A stretch of DNA of 64,000 nt. Source: Dipteronia dyeriana (lineage: Eukaryota; Streptophyta; Magnoliopsida; Sapindales; Sapindaceae). A program made the position numbers and the translations under genes. Shown in pieces: positions 53,001-63,129 of this stretch. The DNA lies in the NCBI GenBank assembly GCA_032871835.1, contig CM065300.1:72338017-72402016 (forward strand), given 5' to 3'. A model generated the notes under the pieces. That model had not been told where the DNA came from. It did no database searches and saw nothing but the letters and a program-made list of their open reading frames with translations. Each line of letters begins with the position of its first letter. Within the stretch, counting starts at the first letter, position 1.

Positions 53001-54231
53001 AACAGATCAATTTGACACCTTGAACCATCCACCCTTGGCTCAATGTTAATTCCAAGTTCATGTTGCAAAGATAATGATGTATTTTTGGCATTAAGGGTCA
53101 ACTAGCATCCCATTTTAAGAAGGTTAAGGGTTATCACCCACTTATGAAACCTATTTAGAAACAGAACTACCGTCATAGTTGGTAAGATATCTTGTTGTAC
53201 AAGAAGCCTTGTGTTCAATTCTGCCTTGTGTTCAAATCTGGCTCACTCCATAATGAGTTTACTTTAGTAATATTAATAGAAAAATTCTCTCAAATATTTA
53301 ATGTTTAAAAGCTTGCTATCTGGTCAAATTTGTTCCATATGAAATGTATTCTTAGAGTAAAATTAAAAGTGTCAAAGCTGTCATTTTTTGATGGGTCAAA
53401 AATGAATTTGCTGATCAAGTTTTGGTTGAAATATAAATCATTGTCTTGTCCAACTATATGTTGTTGACAACCTAATTAATGTTATTGGTGTCTTTGTTTT
53501 TTTCCAGCCAACAAGACCTTGATATGGAAGAAGCTTCTAATTTAGAAACTTTAGGAAGCAATGGTACTCTATCTTTCCCCGACATTGTAGGAAGCCAGGG
53601 AGGAAACAAAGTTTCCCCGGAAAATCCTAAAAGGTTGGCCTCTCCAAAGAGAGAAGACAAAAGGAAAAGAGGAAGACCTGTTGGTGGGAGCACAAAGAAA
53701 GGAAAAATAAGTGTCAACCATGCTAGAAGGACAAGGGCACATGTGGGGAAGAAGCCTCTTAAAATATATGAAAATGAATCAGATGAAGGCGGTTTTTGTG
53801 ATGAAAAGGGAACTGAGGACGATATTCAAAAGGGTGAAGGGAATCATGACAACCATGGACTGGTCAATAAGGAAAATCTGGAAGTACAACAGTATGAAGT
53901 AATAGGAAATTCAGAATCATTGCAGAGAGGCAAGGCATATGAGCAAGAGGTTGCAGAAAATGATAAACAAGTAGAATTTGTTAAAACTCCTGAAATTGAA
54001 ATGGTTGAAAGATATGATCAAGATACAGAGAAGCCTGAGTGGCTGGAAGTTACGGTTGATCCTGTTCAAGCCATGTTACTTGACATGATTCCTAGCCTGG
54101 GAATGAAGAAGGCTGAAACTATAGATCCAATTCTTAAAGAGAAGCTGCCAGCAGATCCCACTGCAGGGCCTAGCAAGAAAAAGAAAGTCAGCTACAAGGA
54201 TATTGCTGGTGAACTGCTCAAGGATTGGTAA
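29501..54231 (+). CDS. LIG4: DNA ligase IV, 27 exons, 1,161 residues
   Basis: ATP-dependent nuclear ligase that, bound to XRCC4, seals double-strand breaks in non-homologous end joining. Exons: 29501-29833, 29930-30021, 31223-31308, 31434-31570, 31835-31909, 32090-32181, 32496-32567, 33372-33451, 33579-33616, 33699-33705, 33855-34010, 34440-34515, 36035-36159, 36254-36288, 36383-36441, 37142-37225, 37627-37722, 37823-37871, 38029-38116, 38251-38454, 39079-39204, 39309-39408, 39512-39614, 46071-46201, 51337-51498, 52509-52664, 53508-54231. All introns are GT-AG and the total is 3,486 nt without a stop. Residues 1-240 form the DNA-binding domain. KFDGDR (252-257) carries the adenylated Lys252 (codon 32120-32122). 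DGEM (300-303), EGIVLK (417-422) and KWLKLK (436-441) are nucleotidyltransferase motifs. BRCT1 lies about 653-745, the XRCC4-binding segment (DSYFWDLDLADIKQ) near 757-775, and BRCT2 about 790-905. The tail has KRKRGRP (972-978) and ends VSYKDIAGELLKDW as in Arabidopsis LIG4 (about 1,219 residues). It appears functional. Confidence 0.95.
33699..33705 (+). other. LIG4: 7-nt microexon of LIG4 (exon 10)
   Basis: TTATGCT sits between ATCATGCAG and GTATCCTTC. Joined to exon 9 (ends AGACAG) and exon 11 (starts ATGTTGCA), it encodes Leu-Cys and the first base of Tyr. That gives the conserved QLCYVAFD. Skipping it removes 7 nt and breaks the frame, so the conserved protein requires it. Flanking introns are 82 nt (33617-33698) and 149 nt (33706-33854). 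Confidence 0.85.
39869..41841. mobile_element. Element with GGACACG subterminal repeats (outer of nest)
   Basis: The left end reads GCACGGACACGACAAAAATA. The right end, on the other strand, reads GCACGGACACAGACACGGAC. Both ends are followed inward by many GACACGG words (39870-39985 and 41750-41840). Without the insert at 40516-41603 it is about 0.9 kb and has no transposase. I could not find a convincing target duplication, so class and exact ends are tentative. The left arm also contains a GAAGAAGAAG/GACAACTCGAC stretch (40130-40310) of unknown origin. Confidence 0.5.
40516..41603. mobile_element. hAT-like non-autonomous element, 8-bp target duplication
   Basis: ACAGAATC stands on both sides (40508-40515 and 41604-41611). 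The ends are imperfect inverted repeats: CAAGGTCTTAAAACTCGTAA at left against CTATGTTTTACAAAGCGGTT from the right. Dense GAGGCGG words follow inward on each side. The 8-bp duplication is typical of hAT. The middle has AT-rich DNA, a TA tract (about 40992-41035), GA repeats, and a GC-rich open stretch (41154-41468) without a recognised domain. It lies inside the GGACACG element. Confidence 0.75.
41842..45633 (-). mobile_element. 3.8-kb hAT element in LIG4 intron 23, exact 8-bp target duplication
   Basis: TCCGTGCA occurs directly on both sides (41834-41841 and 45634-45641). The inverted ends are CATAGTTGTCAGAAGCG at left and TATAGTTGTCAAAATAGCG from the right. The subterminal parts are rich in GGCGC, GCGAGGC and TAGGCGC words. 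It carries a transposase-like gene on the - strand. It sits exactly at the right end of the GGACACG element. Confidence 0.9.
42142..44707 (-). pseudogene. hAT transposase (BED - DUF659 - dimerisation), frameshifted
   Basis: The order on the - strand is that of plant DUF659 hAT transposases. A BED zinc finger lies at 44500-44660 (DPAWRYFSCPNP, CNFCGKQ, HLAAC). DUF659 lies at 43760-44290 (SILSDGWKDKREKTLINFLV, VVQVVTDSASNNVL). The middle part is at 42850-43660 (FWTPYAAHCLDLILEDI). The hAT dimerisation region is at 42650-42770 (EWWDSYGTSTPALQ, SSSRCERNWSVFE), and an acidic C-terminus ends at 42142. Introns at about 43660-43760, 42770-42855 and 42550-42650 keep GT-AG. Apparent one-base shifts near 44302 and 43275, and a small gap near 42427, break the frame. 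The decay is mild, suggesting a fairly young insertion. Confidence 0.85.
45698..45838. repeat. Hairpin repeat bounded by GGGATCCTTG / CAAGGGATCC
   Basis: The segment is flanked by the inverted words GGGATCCTTG and CAAGGGATCC. Inside, GACGTCTTTGTTAGTCTTGA (45724-) pairs with TCAAGACTCTAACAAAGACG (45783-), and a further GTTAGAGTCTTGA copy lies between them. A related stretch with ATCAAGACTTTAACAAAGAC is near 33130-33155 in intron 7. It may be a small MITE. Confidence 0.6.
46289..46606 (+). repeat. 5' LTR of the intronic Copia element
   Basis: It begins TGTTGGAAAGTCTTC and ends AAAAAATCTTCA, with TG...CA borders. It is 318 bp long and holds a TATATATACATA tract (about 46522-46553) absent from the other LTR. 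Confidence 0.9.
46607..46618 (+). other. Primer binding site of the intronic Copia element
   Basis: TGGTATCAAAGT follows directly after the LTR end. It is close to TGGTATCAGAGC, the complement of initiator-Met tRNA. Confidence 0.8.
46717..50957 (+). pseudogene. Copia gag-pol remnant, many stops
   Basis: Recognisable parts in order: gag from the ATG at 46717 (IKITNIKLNGDNFLHWS, stop at about 46866); CCHC knuckle near 47235-47295 (CGFCIRPRHTRETC); aspartic protease at about 47503-47532 (DSGASDHM); HHCC region near 47918 (HFRLGHPSS); integrase with Asp in HIDVWGPS (about 48075), Asp in LRSDNGTEY (about 48256) and Glu in NGIAECKNRH (about 48365); reverse transcriptase (LDVKNAFLNGNLEDEVFM at 49770; VHVDDIILTGDD near 50028); RNase H with SSAKAEFIA (50635) and TKHVEIDKHFF (50814). 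Numerous stops and frameshifts separate them, so it encodes no active polyprotein. Confidence 0.9.
50988..51000 (+). other. Polypurine tract
   Basis: A purine-rich stretch ending GAGCGGGAG lies immediately before the 3' LTR, where plus-strand synthesis would be primed. Confidence 0.7.
51001..51280 (+). repeat. 3' LTR of the intronic Copia element
   Basis: It starts TGTTGGAAAGTCTTC like the 5' LTR and ends AAAAAATCTTTA. It is 280 bp long. It lacks the TA-rich block of the 5' LTR and differs by scattered substitutions, so the insertion is not very recent. Confidence 0.9.
53160..53285 (+). mobile_element. Possible tRNA-derived SINE in LIG4 intron 26
   Basis: CATAGTTGGTAAGATATC resembles a tRNA A box. 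CTTGTGTTCAATTCTGCC, with a second copy GTTCAAATCTGGC, resembles a B box. Spacing is SINE-like and the segment ends in an A/T-rich tail near 53285. It is degenerate and short. Confidence 0.4.
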
Positions 54232-55490
54232 AATGTCGTAAGCTTCTTCGGCTGTTTATTGTTGTATATTGTGTTGATCATGCATATGGTGGTGTAAGGT
54301 TGAGACATTTTTAGGTAAAGTTGGAAACCTCATAGAAACGAAGGCTGAATGTGGGTGCCGGGATTATTTGTGAAAGAAATGAGTTGCAGTAATGGACGGG
54401 AAAGATTGCAATCTTGTATAATACTGTATGTTATTAAGTATCAACCTAATTATATAATCTTATTGCACTATCTCTGCTCAAAGTGCTTGGTGTTGTATTT
54501 CTTATAGCAGTTGATCATTATGCAAAAATTCATATTCTGTTTAGGGTTATTTTCTTTTCATTCACCAGCTTGATCATTTAGCTGGAAACCGATAGTGTTG
54601 CCACTCGATTCTGTATGTGGTTTTCAGGTTGGTTCTTAACTCTTTTATGAGATGGATATATCCGAATGTCGCTGCTAACTTATAGTTTCTAAAATGATAT
54701 AATATGGCATATTTATACTAGATGATGTTCATGTAGGATTGGACACTGTGGGGGCATTATTATTCATATTCAAGCAAGTTACAACACTATTGCGATGACA
54801 GTTACCCGGTTGGGTTATTTCGTACTTGTGGATTAAGCGGTAGAAGAGGGACACCTTAAACCACATCTCGAAATGCTATGATACATCACATATGGATTCT
54901 GATATATTACCATTTACGGAAACAGTTTAAGCTTTTGCTTATTTGTGTACCTTCCATAATTGTTCAGAAGTTTGCCGGCTTCATTGGCATTGAACAGTGT
55001 ACAGTGTAGAAGCTCATAAAACATAACATTACACTAGTATAAAAACGACGCCGATTTGATTGTTTGGTTAGTGTGAGGAATGAGGATTCTCCTAAATATT
55101 GCAACAAAATCATTTATTGTGATGAAACAGCATAGACGATAGAACCTTGCATTTGCAACTTCAAATTTTGCTAGTTACCTCCAAAATCAGCATCAACCAA
55201 GATTATAATTCGGCAGCGCCTAGGCCAAATCCCATCACCATGAGATGACAACTTCAACAGACATGTAGATTCACTGTAGTTATAATTTCACGAGCTGATC
55301 CGATTTGGGGCATTATTGATAACTTCCAATTTCATATTCTAAACCACATATTACAAGTATCTAGAAACAACTGAACTTCCAAACAAAAATACAATAGAAA
55401 CCAGAAAAGAGCACTTGTGCTTTACAAGGACTGATGTTGTGGTGTTTAACTTGTCTAAGATTTCAAAATGCAGGTTGTCCCAGTCACCAA
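54232..55490. other. Convergent intergenic region between LIG4 and PRCC
   Basis: Contains the 3' ends of both genes. I see no further gene or element. A/T-rich words suitable for 3'-end processing occur on both strands, but no single site can be chosen. Confidence 0.5.
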
Positions 55491-55842
55491 TCACCATCCA
55501 TACTTGGCTTGAGTTTGAGCTTTAGTCAGAAAGCCTTTGGAACGCCGCTCGGTTAATTCTGTCTCCTTCTGCCTCATATCGTAGTAGAGAGAACCAATTT
55601 GATGCTTCCTCTTGTGAAGCTTTGAAGGTTTCCCCTTTGTTGAAACAGCCTACGTGATACAAATAAAACTCTTTCAAAAAAATAAACAAATCAACACCCA
55701 CTTTCCATTCAAGCAGCTACATAGATTATCAAGTCCAATAAACTAATAATCCTTATAAATAATTCAATTCTTGAAAAACCAGCTTGGTACCACAGATTAT
55801 GACAGATTCTAGCTTCAAGTTAATGACAACCCCACCCCAACA

Positions 55843-55873
<31 letters not shown>

Positions 55874-58800
55874 TGGTATTGAATTCTTGACCAACTACTT
55901 TCCCCATGCCATGAAAGCTATTAGGCACCTAAAGTGGTAACGTTTCTATTGCCTAATTCATTTTCTTCTTTGTAAAAGTTATCTATGTCCACAATTTATA
56001 AAGATATAATCTAACCTAGGAACACTTAGTTTAAGAATCACAATGAATGCTACTTTCGATTTAAAATAAGAATCACAATGAATGCAACTTTCGATTTAAA
56101 AGAAAGAGACAATTTATTGATAATTGGAACAAGAAATAATGAGAGTCGTCCACTGAATCAACAATTCTTTAATGTGAATAAATCTAAAACCAGAATCATA
56201 AATTATGAAACACTTGACAAAATTAAGAAATCACAGACAATCAATTAGATAGTAAGTCAACGAAAGGAATATCTCTGAAACTCTTAAGAAACAGAAGACC
56301 CACAGCGAACCTGAAAAAAACAAACTCTACCACAAAAGTTCTGTTTCCTAAGCAATGAAGTTATTAAAGATATATTTCTACGCCCCCACCCAAAATAGCC
56401 ATCACAATACACCTCCATAAGTACCCGACTTCAAAACCCTCAATGAAGCAAGGTTTTCAAACATATATGGATTAAAAATAATAATAATAACAGTTCCACC
56501 AAAACCAATTTAGCTTTTTTCATAACTAATTGCTATAACTTCAAAGCACCAGACGGTGAAGAAAAAATGGGAAGAATTATAGCTTCTACTCCATACAGTT
56601 CCAAAGTAAGCACAAAATTTTGCCAAGCTAGCCATCTTGATACTGCCTTGAATGCTTGGTGGGGAAACAACCTCCAATCTAACTAAATGGTCTTTCTCGC
56701 CTTCTTCATGCCCTTTCCATAAAAATTTCCCTATTAATCTGAATCTTAAATAAGGATTCAAGCTGCCTCTAGTATGGAATCTTGAATAATGATATTAATT
56801 ACATAAGTAAAATTTACAACACCCTCTGTCCAAAGCCTGTCTTCCTTTGAGAGACATCTCTTCCACCCATCAAGTCAACTCAAAATCATAAGGCTAGGAT
56901 TTTCCCCTAATCATAATATTTGATGAGTCAACAACCAACTTACCCCCAATAATTCAAGCCAAACAGACTATTTTATTATCTTGAAAATTCAATCACTAAA
57001 ATAAAATCAGTGATTTTCTGTTCACTTACAGAAGAAAACAGTTGAACAAGGCAAATTACATAAGTAAATTTTACAACACCCTCTATACCAAAGCCTGTCT
57101 TCCTTTGAGAGAAATCTCTTCCACCCATCAAATCCTTGTCCACCACTACACCTCAAAAATCATAAGGCTAGGGTTTTCCCCTAATCATAATATTTGAAGA
57201 GTCATCAACCAACTTACCCCCAATAATTCAAGCCAAACAGACTATTTTATTATCTTGGAAATTCAATCACTAAAATAAACTGTCCACCACTTACCGAAGA
57301 AAACAGTTGAACTAGGCAAATTGCTAAGGAGGAATCATAATGTTTCCCCTTGCTATATATAAATCGTCCAGAAGTTACCTGTCCTTGCTCTCAAAATCAA
57401 TTTTCTTATAGCATGTACCACCATTGTAAATAGAAAGGGAAAAAGAAGATCTCCTTTTCTTGCATCTGTCCAAGCCTGAGGCTTACCTCTAAGCCTGCCA
57501 TTGCTTAGAATATTAAAATTATGAAAATTCAAACAACCTTTCATCCATTCTCTCCACCCATTACTAAACCTTTTAAATTTCAAGATAATCCCTTTCAAGA
57601 TCAATTTTAAAGACTACCCTCTTTTTTCCAGCATCTATGTTGTTCAAACACTTTACTTAAGTCCATAAGAACATAAAAAATTTGTCTTCCTTTTGGACAA
57701 GCAAACTGTTCAGGAATAATATCTTTCATCACCTCCGTCGGTCCTAAAAATGGCCCATTTGCAATGATCTAAATAAACTCGTAACCATAATAAGTGATTT
57801 GAAATCTTATATCCTCAATCAATCCACCCTTTCTTTTTCCGGAATGAGTAAAAATGTGGCATTTGTGCTGCATTAATAACTCTGGTAATGTTTCATTTTG
57901 ATGAATCTGCTTTTAATCAACTTTCACTAGTTCTGTACAAAGGTTCACCACCTCAGATGTTTTAAAGCCATATCTCGATTATTAAGGGCAGAAGCTCAAC
58001 ATCATAATCAAATCTTAAATGTAATATAAAAGCCTGCAGCTGTTTAGAAAATAGATTGGGGAGTTTTAATTTAGGTTTTGAATTTCTTTATAATTATTTC
58101 ACAACATCAATACCTCAACTGACAACTCTGCCATATATATTGAATGAACACACAATTATATAAAGTTGATTTGCATTGTTTAGCCACAAGAATAGATCAA
58201 TGAGGCAAACCCTATTACACTATTATGTTTAATCAAAAGCACTTTCTTAGAAATCGAATTAGCATATTCCAATTGTGCCTTTTCTTCTTTATGTCATTCC
58301 CCTTCAAGGATATTACTAACTCAAAATGAAATACATAAATTCTTCTCAAACATAAAATAACAATAGCCATAGTATCCCATTGACTTAGTTTAAAGAAACT
58401 ATTGTTCAGGCAAATATAGTAACAGATATAACCCTTCAATTAACGTTAATGATGTAAAAGTCTGACAAAAGACCATAAATGATAATTTCTTCAAAAGATT
58501 AAACAATGAGACTACACATAAATACAAAAGACCTTATTGTTATTACCTGATAAGAAGGCCCAAATGCTATGCCAGTGAGCTTGGCCTGGTCCTCTCTAGG
58601 CCGATTCTTCATTAACTCATCTTGTTTTACCTCCACTATATCATCCGGGATCTCATTCCTCCCTCTCTTCCTCGGCACAGCAACCACTCCAGCTGTCTCT
58701 TGCATCATTGTAGCTGACCCATATTGCCCATGGTCTCCATAACCATTATAACCCCCATAATTTACATTACTAGAAGAATCACTACTTTGCATATTTTGAT

Positions 58801-59509
58801 CAATACCCGAATGATAACTATCATAATTGATATAATTCCCCACATTCTGATCGCTACCCACTTCATAATTAGCATAATTCTCTACACCTTGATGGTTACC
58901 CACTTCATAATTTGCATAATTCCCAACACTTTGACCACTACCCGAATCATAACTCGCATAATTAACCCCAATTTGATCGGTAGACGATTCGCTGTTGGCC
59001 CTAAGACCACTCGAACTCAAAGCAGGAACTTCCGTTTCAATAATGGATCTTCGTCCAGAACCCGAACCAGAAGGAAGAACACCCAACGTGGAAGAGCTTT
59101 TGGGCGCTGGAATGCTTGACAAAAATGATGTCACGGAGGAACTTTGATCGACATAGCGGGATTCTTTTCGATTATTTCGTTCTTTTTCTTCATCATCTTC
59201 GTCGTCGTTGTCTTCGTCATCAATACTGTTGGATTTGCTAATAGGAGGCATGAATTTGACAACCCTTTTGGTGGTTGAAGGTTTGGGGGTTTCAGATTTA
59301 GGTTGAGGAAGTGAATTGAAAATAGAGGAGGGTTTGGTAGAATTAGATGCGGGTTTATTTGAGTCTTGTTGATGGGTCTCTGTTTTAGGGTTTTTGAGAA
59401 GTTGTTTGGGTTGGGGAAGAGAAGAGAAAAGAGAAGAAGCTTTCGTTGTAGGAAAAGCTGACTCTTCTTCGTCGTCTGAGGAAGCGTAGTTGGCTAGCAA
59501 GGATTCCAT
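55491..59509 (-). CDS. PRCC-family (proline-rich, mitotic checkpoint/splicing) protein
   Basis: Two exons, 58547-59509 and 55491-55649, are joined across a GT-AG intron (donor GTAATAAC after ...GPSYQ, acceptor ACGTAG). They give 321 + 52 = 373 residues ending at TGA 55491-55493. The N-terminus starts MESLLANYASSDDEEES, followed by two SSLPQPK-type repeats (SLFSSLPQPK, SIFNSLPQPK) and SSIPAPK. An acidic stretch (DDEDNDDEDDEEKER) comes next, then Asn-Tyr-rich repeats (VGNYANYEVG). The conserved C-terminal PRCC region is IPDDIVEVKQDELMKNRPRE, KLTGIAFGPSYQ and KLHKRKHQIGSLYYDM, ending TKAQTQAKYGW. Human PRCC is a nuclear protein linked to splicing and MAD2L2; the plant role is inferred from the family. 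It is intact and convergent with LIG4. Confidence 0.92.
56510..56761 (-). pseudogene. LINE fragment, C-terminal part, in the PRCC intron
   Basis: On the - strand, FLWKGHEEGEKDHLVRLEVV followed by PPSIQ matches the region after the reverse transcriptase in plant non-LTR elements. The copy is short and has no continuation. Together with 57353-57790 it points to one broken LINE split by the local duplication. Confidence 0.6.
56797..57320. repeat. Tandem duplication, ~257-bp unit, in the PRCC intron
   Basis: ATTACATAAGTAAA begins two successive copies (56798 and 57055). Both contain CAACACCCTCT, CTGTCTTCCTTTGAGAGA, CTTCCACCCATCAA and CAAGCCAAACAGACTATTTT in the same order. Differences are single bases and short gaps. 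Confidence 0.85.
57353..57790 (-). pseudogene. LINE reverse transcriptase fragment in the PRCC intron
   Basis: On the - strand the frame at 57353-57604 reads LNFHNFNILSNGRLRGKPQA, then RKGDLLFPFLFTMVVHAI. This corresponds to the LINE motif region usually written as NG..RG...GLRQGDPLSP.LF. The upstream frame near 57640-57710 holds FYVLMDLSKVF. Stops and shifts break it. Confidence 0.65.
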
Positions 59510-59647
59510 TGAAGAGATTGAGAAAGAGAAAGGAAGAATCGCTTAATGTTAGAAATTTCCAAAGGATTTGAACAAGCAAACACAAAACTATGTGGAATTT
59601 AGAAGTGGTCGAGATAATTTGTGCCAAGGGTGAATTCCCCATTCCAG

Positions 59648-59990
59648 GCATAGGTGTCAAACGGGTCAACTCGGGCCGTCGTGGCCTGAAATTTTGGAAA
59701 TCGATGGACTTTGAATTCGGACTCAGCCCAAAATAGTGCTTTAGAAATGGACCAGGCCAAAGGAGGCCGGTCCGTCCGGCCTGCCAAGCGACATGGGCCG
59801 TGCCATGCAGGCCCTGCAGAGAAGGCTTGTCGGCCCAAGCCTGGCACGTAGGCATGCCGTGTGTCGGACCGTAGATGGCCGGTCCGGCATACCGACCGGC
59901 CACGACACGCCATGTCGGTGGGCTAAGCCCAATCCGCGGCATGCCGGGCCAAAACAGCAGTCTGGCCGTTTGGACTGCCATTTATTTATT
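59648..59990. mobile_element. hAT terminal region, GC-rich, upstream of PRCC
   Basis: It begins TAGGTGTCAAACGGGTC, a usual start of plant hAT elements. About 330 bp of GC-rich DNA follows with repeated GGCCGG, GGCCC and GCCGTG words, unlike the AT-rich surroundings. The start is about 140 bp from the PRCC ATG. A pyrimidine-rich stretch (60110-60260) resembling a leader follows. No opposite end was found in the window, so it may be truncated. Open frames across it are composition artefacts. Confidence 0.6.
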
Positions 59991-60460
59991 TTTTATTTAA
60001 AAAAAAAACCTACAAGTTAAGTAAAAAATTTTACAAAAAACCCTTATACTCTTCTATTTTGTTTTTTGACCCACAATTCAATTTTTTCTATAAATCCTGC
60101 CATCTATTCCATTTTTCAATCACTTTCTCTCATTTTCTCATTCTCTCAATCTCTCTCCATTCTCCAAATCTCGATACATTTTCATTCAATTTCATTGTTA
60201 CTTTCTCTCTCTCTACACATTTTATAATACTATACTAATTTTCTATTATCTATCTATCTATATATTATTCTCTTCATTTTCCACCAAAACACAACTTTTA
60301 AGGTACATTTTTCTTTAAATGATTTTATTTCTTTATGTTTGTAAATTTATAATGTTATGTAAACACTTTAGTTAATATTTTTAATATTTTTGTTCAGTTA
60401 GTAAACTAATTTTAATTTTTTTAGTAGTTAATTAATCATGATTATGATTGTGGCTTATCA
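59991..60460. other. Pyrimidine-rich and AT-rich stretch, no gene
   Basis: CTCTCTC, CATTTTCTC and TATCTATC runs are followed by A/T-rich DNA. It could be the untranslated leader of the hAT at 59648, but no transposase follows. Confidence 0.4.
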
Positions 60461-60464
60461 ACTT

Positions 60465-61134
60465 CAGGTACATGTACTTTAATATAAGTCTCATCCAACG
60501 CACCCAAACAGTTTTATAATATAGAAATCATTATGTATGGGAAGTTTATAATAAAAATATCAGTTAAAATTAATTGTTAATTATATGTATTACTGACCTT
60601 AAATCATTTTCATCTTTCATCACAACAATTTTTAGACATAGGATCTGGTGAAACTAGTAATTGATTGTGAAGTTGTAACACTGCACATAAGACTAAATTG
60701 AAATATTTAATATTTGTCTCTCCGAATCTATAAAACCTACCACGAATAGCACAATTTTAACATGGTGAGTTTGTGTAAGAACATACATACTTGTTCCTCA
60801 ATAGAAACCAAACCATTAGTCTTCAATCTCCCATGTTACAAAGCAATTTACACGGTACGATAAAAGTTCTTTTATCCATCCTTAACTGATCAATGCACTC
60901 AACACCATTGTATGTGATTAAACGATTTATATAATCAACACGACTAGCAAGGTCAATAAATGTATGGTTACTTAGCAATCGTCTATTATATTGGTACCCT
61001 GCTATATAATACATAACTGAACCCTTTGCAAGTAGATACAATCTTTGTAAATGAAATAGTTGCCAACCTAAGACAAATGTAAGATCTTCTTGATCCATGT
61101 CATCCATAATTCCATAACTATTACATGAACACAA
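60465..61134 (-). pseudogene. PIF/Harbinger transposase fragment
   Basis: On the - strand, ECIDQLRMDKRTFIVPCKLL matches the start of plant Harbinger nuclease-type transposases. NGLVSIEEQVCMFLHKLTM and then AIRGRFYRFGE, FNLVLCAVLQLHNQLL follow across frame changes. LGALDETYIKVHVPEVDK near 60465-60520 corresponds to the first catalytic Asp segment (usually GALDGTYI). The rest of the DDE domain is missing, so it is truncated and frameshifted. Its 5' part starts at the Met at 61134. Confidence 0.75.
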
Positions 61135-61434
61135 TCATTTGTCACACTTCTTGAAACTAATTAAGATTTTGGTAACGCAAATTAAAGTAAAACAAAAATT
61201 TAAGCCAATATTTCAACTTGCTATATATATATATATATCATTCAATATGAAACCACTACAATGAATATCTTCTCCTTTCAAATTACTACTCTCTTCATAA
61301 CAATTGTACTACTTGGGCTGCTTAAGAAAATTGCAATATTAATAATTCCTCAAAGTTACCATCCAACGAGTCCTACATTAAAGTTTTCAAACAACTACAA
61401 TAGGAGAAAGCAAAGCACATTATCTTGCAATTAA

Positions 61435-61857
61435 GAGCATCTACAATGCAATGTTATTTAACCGTGTTAATGCTATAATTTAGTATAAAGTAAAAAAAAA
61501 AAGCATCCTCCAATACAATGTCAAATGTTGTGTCAAGTTGGCATAAAGAATAGCATATGCCAAATTTGACACAACAATAAATGCTACTTTTTTAATTACA
61601 AAAATACCACTATTTAATTACATTGAATACATTAATTGTTGACTTTTAAAAAAAATAAAATAAAAATATTATATAAATTGAATGCATTAATTATATTTGT
61701 TGATTTCTATAATTTTAAAAAATAAAAAAATAAAAATAGCATTTCAAATGAAATTTTGCATTGGAGTATAATGCTAAAATGATGTGTCAAATATAGTATT
61801 TTACTACCTTTTATGTCAAATTTAACATTAACATTGACATCTGCATTGGAGATGGTC
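61435..61857. mobile_element. 423-bp MITE flanked by TAA
   Basis: The ends are GAGCATCTACAATGCAATG at left and, from the right, GACCATCTCCAATGCAGATG. TAA occurs on both sides (61432-61434, 61858-61860). Subterminal blocks with TGTCAAAT and GACACAA are also inverted. Size, ends and 3-bp duplication fit a Tourist-like (PIF/Harbinger-dependent) MITE. Confidence 0.75.
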
Positions 61858-61860
61858 TAA

Positions 61861-62640
61861 ACAAGTGATTCTCGTAATTTGATCTTCACCTCAAAATATA
61901 TTCAAAGACAACTTTCTAGAAATTTACCTAAACCTATTACAGCTAAAATCCAATCCAAAACTTGTAATTTATATGTATTCTCCGTGTAAATCCAAATTCA
62001 TATGTCTGTTACGTGGGAAACACAAGACTGATTGAGCACATACGAAGTTATAGACTCAGAAAAAACAGATGAACAACACATATTATTATCTTACATATTT
62101 AGATTATAGATATAAAACAATAACCCTATAAATTACTACTCATCGTTCATTCCTTAAAATTTACTATAGATAGCATTACAAATCGACTCATTCAAACCAA
62201 AAACAGCCTATTTTAGGAGAAAAAGTTAAAAATATGGATCAACCTGAGAAGTTTGAAGAACTGATAACAGTGAGAAACAAAGTTGCAAGTAATGAAAAGA
62301 GGTAAAGGTGTTTGATAAAATGACTAGGAGATTGAAAGAAGAATATGAGAAATGTAAAACTCAGATCAAGATACGGGTCTAAAAAGATAGGGCAAATTGC
62401 ACTAACTTACCTGATTATATGTATAATAACACTTAAACCGGGAGAAATAATATAATTACACAGACTTACCCTTGACCCGTTGACCACCTTTAGTCAACCA
62501 TGAAAATTAAGAAAAGTCAGTTTTGCCCTTAGACGTTTATTTGGATGAAAAAAAGAAAAGAAAAACCAATTAAAAAACACAAATAATTAAAAAATAAATA
62601 TTGTTCATGTCAGATCTCCATTAAATGAATTGTTAATCAA
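61861..62640. other. Intergenic AT-rich DNA
   Basis: No coding or element structure recognised. Confidence 0.4.
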
Positions 62641-62645
62641 ATCAT

Positions 62646-62962
62646 ACAGAAATTTATCTTTTTCAATCTCATATAAATCTTTCTATAGTATCAAACACAT
62701 GTCAAACTTCAGCAATCTCAAACAAAAATCCATATGCTAATCAAGCAAATAAATAAATTAACACAAAAAAGGAAAAAACTTTCCGGATTATTTTTCTTCT
62801 GGAAACAGAAATTTATCGTTTTCAATATCATATCAATCTTTCTATAGTATCAAACACAGATCAAACTTCTGCAATCACAAACAAAAATCCATTTGCTAAT
62901 CAAGCAAAAATATAAATTAACACAAAAAAGGAAAAAACTTTCCAAATTATTTTTCTTCTAGA
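62646..62962. repeat. Tandem duplication, ~159-bp unit
   Basis: ACAGAAATTTATC starts two successive copies (62646 and about 62805). Both continue with CTTTCTATAGTATCAAACAC, CAAACAAAAATCCAT and GGAAAAAACTTTCC, differing at scattered bases. Confidence 0.85.
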
Positions 62963-63129
62963 AATGATTTCCTCATCAAATCAAACACATATTCATCTTT
63001 TACAATCTCAAACACAACAAAATCAATTTCAAACTTTACACCAAATAAAAATAATTACTATATAATAAACTGTTGAACACAACAAAACATCATATTTCAA
63101 GCCATGGTTGAAAATACAAAACGGTTCCT

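Noticed and set aside
59385..59981. 198-codon frame on - overlapping the PRCC start
   Set aside because: It lies mostly in the GC-rich hAT end and out of frame with PRCC; composition artefact.
62400..62530. Possible right end of the hAT starting at 59648 (GACCCGTTGACCACCTTTAG)
   Set aside because: The match to TAGGTGTCAAACGGGTC is imperfect and no 8-bp target duplication was seen on the two sides.
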